Of a stretch of DNA of 64,000 nt, positions 59,099 to 64,000 are shown piece by piece. The notes below the pieces were generated by a model, which was not told where the DNA came from, searched no databases, and saw only the letters and a list, made by a program, of their open reading frames with translations. The stretch is from an uncultured Eubacterium sp. (GTDB lineage: Bacteria; Bacillota; Clostridia; Lachnospirales; Lachnospiraceae), in assembly GCA_947178105.1 (NCBI GenBank), contig CAMWXD010000011.1:21169-85168 (forward strand), in the 5' to 3' direction. The translations under genes and the position numbers were made by a program. Each line of letters opens with the position of its first letter. The stretch's first letter is position 1.

Positions 59099-59323
59099 TC
59101 AGCACCCCGCTATTCCTAACTGAAATACATTGTCAGGCGTTGTATAACAACTGAAAATTTCATTATTGATCTGCATCATAAGCAATTCTTCCTTCGATTT
59201 ATCTGTATATCTTACAACAGCCGAATCTATGTTAGAATCATTTCTCCAACGGATATCTACCAGTCCCACCCACTGATCTGGATATTTTTCTTGTATCTGT
59301 TTCCACGTTAATCTTTCAGACAT
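59099..59323 (-). CDS. Hypothetical protein paired with the retropepsin-like gene
   Basis: MSERLTWKQIQEKYPDQWVGLVDIRW...; adjacent to the DTGA protein ORF. Confidence 0.6.
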   Translation of the reverse strand: MSERLTWKQIQEKYPDQWVGLVDIRWRNDSNIDSAVVRYTDKSKEELLMMQINNEIFSCYTTPDNVFQLGIAGC

Positions 59324-59351
59324 ACAAAACCTCCCAACGATTTTACTTAAA

Positions 59352-60437
59352 TCAAGAATTCCCATTCTTATCTTCAAAGTTGCTCAGCTTCATCGCCTGA
59401 TCCGCTGCGATGCACGCATCTATAATCTCCTGAATATCCCCGTTCAAAATCTTATCCAGCTTATACAGCGTCAGGTTAATCCGATGGTCTGTCACCCGTC
59501 CCTGCGGGAAGTTATAGGTGCGGATCTTTTCCGAACGGTCGCCTGTCCCGATCTGGCTGCGGCGCGCTTCGGACTCTGCATCCTGTTTCTTTTGCAGCTC
59601 TAAGTCGTACAGCTTGGCACGCAGCAGTGCAAATGCCTTTTCCTTGTTCTGCAGCTGCGATTTTTCTGTCTGGCTGTAGATCACAATGCCCGTCGGATAG
59701 TGCGTCAGGCGTACTGCGGAGTCTGTCGTATTGACGCACTGCCCGCCGTTTCCAGACGCCCGCATGACATCGATACGGATATCCTTTTCGTCAATCTGGA
59801 CATCCACCTCCTCTGCTTCCGGCATCACAGCGACCGTAATCGTAGACGTATGGATGCGCCCCTGAGACTCTGTCTCCGGCACACGCTGGACACGATGGAC
59901 GCCGGATTCAAATTTCAGCCTGGAATAAGCGCCCTGGCCGGACACCATAAAGTTTACGGATTTCATGCCTCCAATCCCAATCTCTTCGATTTCCAGCGTT
60001 TCGATCTTCCAGTGGCAGCTTTCTGCATAATGTACGTACATCCGGTAGACTTCCGCTGCAAATAAAGCTGCTTCATCGCCGCCGGCGCCGGCGCGGATTT
60101 CCACAACTACGTTTTTCTCATCGTTCGGGTCTTTTGGAAGCAGCAGGATTTTCAGCTCGTTTTCCAGCTTCGCAACTGCCTCTTTGGATTCGTTCAGCTC
60201 TTCCTTTGCAAGCTCACGCAGCTCGTCATCCGATTCTTCCTCCAGCATCAGGAGACTGTCCTCAATGCCCTGCTTCGCCTTTTTATACGCCCCATATGCC
60301 TCCACTATCGGCGCTAAATTGCTCTGCTCCTTCATCAGGTTCCGAAAGCGCCTTGTATCATTTGCCACATCCGGCTCACTGAGCTGGTTCATGACCTCTT
60401 CATACCTTAGCAGCAAGTCCTCTAATCGATCAAACAT
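59352..60437 (-). CDS. prfA: Peptide chain release factor 1
   Basis: [28 protein letters not shown] (GGQ motif), 361 aa. Confidence 0.97.
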   Translation of the reverse strand: MFDRLEDLLLRYEEVMNQLSEPDVANDTRRFRNLMKEQSNLAPIVEAYGAYKKAKQGIEDSLLMLEEESDDELRELAKEELNESKEAVAKLENELKILLLPKDPNDEKNVVVEIRAGAGGDEAALFAAEVYRMYVHYAESCHWKIETLEIEEIGIGGMKSVNFMVSGQGAYSRLKFESGVHRVQRVPETESQGRIHTSTITVAVMPEAEEVDVQIDEKDIRIDVMRASGNGGQCVNTTDSAVRLTHYPTGIVIYSQTEKSQLQNKEKAFALLRAKLYDLELQKKQDAESEARRSQIGTGDRSEKIRTYNFPQGRVTDHRINLTLYKLDKILNGDIQEIIDACIAADQAMKLSNFEDKNGNS

Positions 60438-60464
60438 ATCTTTCCTCCAACTTTCACAACTATC

Positions 60465-61292
60465 TTAAATCCGCCCCTTCACAACCCGCTCATGGTGTGC
60501 AAGGTCTTTAATGACCGCTACCTCCCGGTATCCAGCCGCACACATCATATTGGTCACCGCCGGCCCCTGGTCATACCCAATCTCCATATACAGGTATCCG
60601 TCCTTATTCAGGTAATCTTTGCTCTGTGCAACGATCTGGCGGTAAAAATCCAGCCCGTCCGCACCGCCGTCGAGTGCGCCAACCGGCTCAAAATCGCGCA
60701 CCTCCGGCATCAGGTTCAGGATATCTGCCTGTGCGATATAAGGGGGATTGGATACGATCAGGTCAAACCTGCCGCTTATATTTTCATACAGGCTGCTGCG
60801 TACCCAGTCAATTTCTACTTCATGCAGCTTCCCGTTTTCCTTTGCTACGAGCAGTGCCTGCTTGGAAATATCACTGCCGGTGGCAGACATCCCAGGGGCA
60901 TTTTTCATCAGGCTGATAATAATACACCCAGACCCGGTGCCGACGTCTAAGACGCGCATCCCCGGCTGGCAGATTTTTAGCGCCTCTTCTACAAGCGTCT
61001 CCGTATCCTGCCTTGGGATCAGCACATTCGAATTCACTTTAAAATTCAGCCCCATAAATTCCTGCTCGCCGGTAATATATTGCAGCGGAATCCGTTCCGC
61101 CCGCTTGCGTATTGCAATCTCATACTCAGACTGCTGCTCCAACGTCATAGCTTCTTCCATATGAGAATAATAAAATGTCAGATTGATCTTACACACTGTC
61201 TCCAGCAAAAGCCATGCATCCAGCTTTGCCTCCGCGACACCTGCCTGTTCTAACACTGTGCTTCCCCAATCCGTCGCTTCGCGATATATCAT
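60465..61292 (-). CDS. prmC: Peptide chain release factor N5-glutamine methyltransferase
   Basis: VLDVGTGSGCIIISLMKN, DLIVSNPPYIAQADI (NPPY); adjacent to prfA. Confidence 0.96.
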   Translation of the reverse strand: MIYREATDWGSTVLEQAGVAEAKLDAWLLLETVCKINLTFYYSHMEEAMTLEQQSEYEIAIRKRAERIPLQYITGEQEFMGLNFKVNSNVLIPRQDTETLVEEALKICQPGMRVLDVGTGSGCIIISLMKNAPGMSATGSDISKQALLVAKENGKLHEVEIDWVRSSLYENISGRFDLIVSNPPYIAQADILNLMPEVRDFEPVGALDGGADGLDFYRQIVAQSKDYLNKDGYLYMEIGYDQGPAVTNMMCAAGYREVAVIKDLAHHERVVKGRI

Positions 61293-61320
61293 GCCATCCC
61301 TCCATCCTTGACCGTGGCAG

Positions 61321-62247
61321 TTACGTTTTTTTATTTTCTTCTATATATGCTTTCCAATCAAAGACTGCTTCCACTGACGCGATCCCGACCTCAATCATCG
61401 CATCGTCCGGCTCCTTTGTCGTCATCCTTTGCAGCGCCATGCCCGGCATACTGACCGCATTCACCAGTATGTGATCACTCCTGCCGGCAATACGGATCAC
61501 CTCATAAGCACATCCGGCAATCAAAGGAACAAACAGCAGCCGGATTGTGATCCGCGCAATGCCGGAATCTGTGCGGATAAAGAAAAAGAAAACCATACTG
61601 ATACAGACTACAAGAAATAAAAAACTGGTTCCGCAGCGTTTATGCAGCCTGGAACTTTTTCTTACATTTTCCACATTCAGCTCCATGCCGTGCTCGATAC
61701 AGTTGATGCATTTATGCTCCGCGCCGTGGTACATAAATACCCGCTGAATGTCCGAAAGCCTGGAGATCAGCAGAATATATACAAAAAAGACCGCCATGCG
61801 CACAACACCCTCCAAAAGGGCAAGCACAGCCTGTGACAAGATCCATCTGCGAAACAGGCTGCAAATAAAATATGGAACCAGCATAAAGATCACGACCGCC
61901 GCTACGACAGAACATGCCATTGTGACGCCCATTGCCACAGATTCCTGCTTATGCTGATCGGCAGCCTGCGTTTCATTTTCTTTCCCGGCGCCGCCTTCCT
62001 CCTCTTCGTAAAAGGAAGCCGAATATGCCAATGTCTGCATCCCAAGCATAAGCGACTCTATAAAATTCACAACCCCGCGTACAAACGGCAATTTGCGGAT
62101 GCCCATGCCGGACAGGATCCCTTTATATTCTTTTTTATCTACAATAATCTCTCCGTCAGGCTTGCGTACAGCAACCGCATACTGCGTCCCGTTTTTCATC
62201 ATAACGCCTTCCATCACAGCCTGTCCGCCAATCCCAGAATATCTCAT
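61321..62247 (-). CDS. DUF1385-family membrane protein
   Basis: GIGGQAVMEGVMMKNGTQYAVAVRKPDGEI, YHGAEHKCINCIEHG; located between rpmE and prmC as commonly seen. Confidence 0.92.
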   Translation of the reverse strand: MRYSGIGGQAVMEGVMMKNGTQYAVAVRKPDGEIIVDKKEYKGILSGMGIRKLPFVRGVVNFIESLMLGMQTLAYSASFYEEEEGGAGKENETQAADQHKQESVAMGVTMACSVVAAVVIFMLVPYFICSLFRRWILSQAVLALLEGVVRMAVFFVYILLISRLSDIQRVFMYHGAEHKCINCIEHGMELNVENVRKSSRLHKRCGTSFLFLVVCISMVFFFFIRTDSGIARITIRLLFVPLIAGCAYEVIRIAGRSDHILVNAVSMPGMALQRMTTKEPDDAMIEVGIASVEAVFDWKAYIEENKKT

Positions 62248-62278
62248 CCGCCGCTCCTTAGTCCAAATCAATCGTAAA

Positions 62279-62307
62279 AAAGGTTGAGATTTCACAACCT
62301 CAACCTT
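62279..62307 (-). terminator. Terminator downstream of rpmE
   Basis: AAGGTTGAG...CTCAACCTT followed on the minus strand by T-run. Confidence 0.7.
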
Positions 62308-62326
62308 GCCTGCCTCATTTTATGTT

Positions 62327-62536
62327 CTATTTCATGCCATATTTCTTATTGAACTGCTCGATACGTCCACGAGCCTGGCTAGCCTTCTGCTGGCCTGTGT
62401 AGAATGGATGGCACTTGGAACAAATTTCAACGTGAAGCTCTTTTTTTGTCGAACCTGTCACAAACGTGTTGCCACAGTTGCATGTAACGGTTGCCTGGTA
62501 GTATTCTGGCTGAATATCTGTTTTCATTATTTTCAC
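62327..62536 (-). CDS. rpmE: 50S ribosomal protein L31
   Basis: [48 protein letters not shown]. Confidence 0.97.
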   Translation of the reverse strand: MKIMKTDIQPEYYQATVTCNCGNTFVTGSTKKELHVEICSKCHPFYTGQQKASQARGRIEQFNKKYGMK

Positions 62537-62671
62537 CTCGCATGTATCATAATCAGTAAATCTCGCTCAAAAAATTAACAGCGATATTATAGTAGCATAT
62601 TCATATTCCATATGCAAGAGGTTTTTTTATATTCCTGTAAGATTTCCAAAAATTTTTAAAATCCTCTTTTC

Positions 62672-63910
62672 TTATACCCTGCGTTTTTTCACAAGCTGGA
62701 TAAAATCACGGTTGTTGCTCGTATGCGAGAACATATTTAAAATATTTTCCACCGCCTCGTCTGTCTTCATGCCATTGATTCCCTTGCGCATGATATCTAC
62801 TGCTTCCCGCTCCTCCCGGTCAAGCAGCAGGTCTTCCCGCCTTGTGCCGGATTTTACAATATCGATCGCCGGGAATACCCTCTTTTCCGATAATTTGCGG
62901 TCGAGTACCAGCTCCATATTTCCGGTTCCTTTAAATTCTTCATAAATCACGTCATCCATCTTGCTCCCGGTATCTACAAGCGCTGATGCAAGCACAGTCA
63001 GGCTTCCGCCCTCCCGCATATTTCTCGCCGCGCCAAAGAAACGCTTCGGCATATGCAGCGCCGCCGGGTCAAGGCCGCCGGAAAGCGTACGCCCGCTTGG
63101 CGGGACAGTCAGGTTATACGCCCTTGCCAGGCGCGTAATGCTGTCTAATAAAATCAGGACATCCTGCTTATGCTCGACAAGGCGCTTTGCGCGCTCGATC
63201 ACCATTTCCGATACCCGTTTGTGGTGCTCCGGCAGCTCGTCAAACGTAGAATAAATAACCTCTACATTTTCCCCTTCGATCGCTTCTTTAATATCCGTCA
63301 CTTCCTCCGGGCGCTCATCGATCAGCAAAATAATCAGATGGATCTCCGGGTTGTTCACCTTGACTGCCTGCGCGATCTGCTTTAACAGCGTTGTCTTACC
63401 CGCTTTCGGCGGAGATACGATCATCCCGCGCTGCCCTTTGCCGATCGGTGACACCAGGTCTACGATACGCATGGAAGTTGTTGTACGGTTCGTTTCCAGC
63501 CTGAGCCTCGCATTTGGAAAGATCGGCGTCAGGTCCTCAAAGTTCCTGCGCTGTGCAACGACAGACGGATGGTAGCCGTTAATCGTCGTTATATACAATA
63601 ATGCGCTGAATTTTTCCCCCTGTGTCTTAATCCTTGTATTGCCGCGGACAATATCCCCTGTTTTCAGCCCAAAACGGCGGATCTGGGACGGCGATACATA
63701 GACATCATGCTCCCCCGGCAGATAATTTTCACAGCGGATAAAGCCATACCCATCCGGCATTACCTCTAAAATGCCGTCGGCTGTCACACCACTGTCCAGT
63801 TCCGAATTGATCTCTTCCTTATTATCATTTTCCTGCCTGCGCGGCCGGTTTTCTATCCGTTCCTGCCTGTCCGTACGGTTTTCGCTGCGGCTGTCATTCC
63901 GGCTTTCCAT
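62672..63910 (-). CDS. rho: Transcription termination factor Rho, 5' end probably incomplete/disrupted
   Basis: GQRGMIVSPPKAGKTTLLKQIAQ, RPEEVTDIKE, DSITRLARAYN, PPSGRTLSGGLDP. No Rho_N SAP-like domain upstream; no obvious SD before the called ATG. Confidence 0.93.
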   Translation of the reverse strand: MESRNDSRSENRTDRQERIENRPRRQENDNKEEINSELDSGVTADGILEVMPDGYGFIRCENYLPGEHDVYVSPSQIRRFGLKTGDIVRGNTRIKTQGEKFSALLYITTINGYHPSVVAQRRNFEDLTPIFPNARLRLETNRTTTSMRIVDLVSPIGKGQRGMIVSPPKAGKTTLLKQIAQAVKVNNPEIHLIILLIDERPEEVTDIKEAIEGENVEVIYSTFDELPEHHKRVSEMVIERAKRLVEHKQDVLILLDSITRLARAYNLTVPPSGRTLSGGLDPAALHMPKRFFGAARNMREGGSLTVLASALVDTGSKMDDVIYEEFKGTGNMELVLDRKLSEKRVFPAIDIVKSGTRREDLLLDREEREAVDIMRKGINGMKTDEAVENILNMFSHTSNNRDFIQLVKKRRV

Positions 63911-63934
63911 ACGGTTTTCACTGCGGGTGTCATT
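63875..63934. repeat. 36-nt repeat in rho N-terminal linker, second copy truncated
   Basis: ACGGTTTTCGCTGCGGCTGTCATTCCGGCTTTCCAT (63875-63910) followed by ACGGTTTTCACTGCGGGTGTCATT (63911-63934), then divergence. Confidence 0.85.
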
Positions 63935-64000
63935 AAGTCAATCTATGAGGGTTTCGACGAAGATGAAATTGACGCTCTCGAGGGTCTCTTAATTAGTGAT

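Noticed and set aside
1-64000. tRNA/rRNA genes, IS elements, integrases, prophage genes
   Set aside because: None recognised while reading; a tRNAscan-SE, ISfinder or PHASTER-type search was not possible here.

Overview
The window is about 64 kb of a Firmicutes chromosome, probably Lachnospiraceae-like judging from gene content and order. Nearly all genes are on the minus strand. Housekeeping blocks: ArsR/HMA/P-type metal ATPase (ATPase truncated by the window start), feoA-feoA-feoB iron uptake, dut, parC/parE, a folate block (folC-folE-folP-folBK), der-plsY-gpsA, upp, maf, addB-addA, and rho-rpmE-DUF1385-prmC-prfA. Accessory blocks of most interest: (1) a run of seven co-oriented genes (36.5-43.9 kb) carrying STM4011/STM4012/STM4013-type genes (two radical SAM proteins and a sulfatase-like hydrolase). 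A Cache-domain chemoreceptor is embedded in it and overlaps the STM4012-like gene by 4 nt; the STM4011-like protein is fused to a HAD domain. (2) A compact SBP lipoprotein - chemoreceptor - DUF1538 membrane protein - PII-like array (28.6-33.8 kb). (3) A soluble chemoreceptor-like protein with an [FeFe]-hydrogenase-like sensor (2.5-4.5 kb). Other points: in-frame 36-nt tandem repeats in three unrelated genes, a suspicious junction in the 5' part of rho at about 63,935, and several clear operator palindromes. No tRNA, rRNA, CRISPR array, IS element or prophage was recognised. All family calls come from reading the sequence and motifs; no database search was run.
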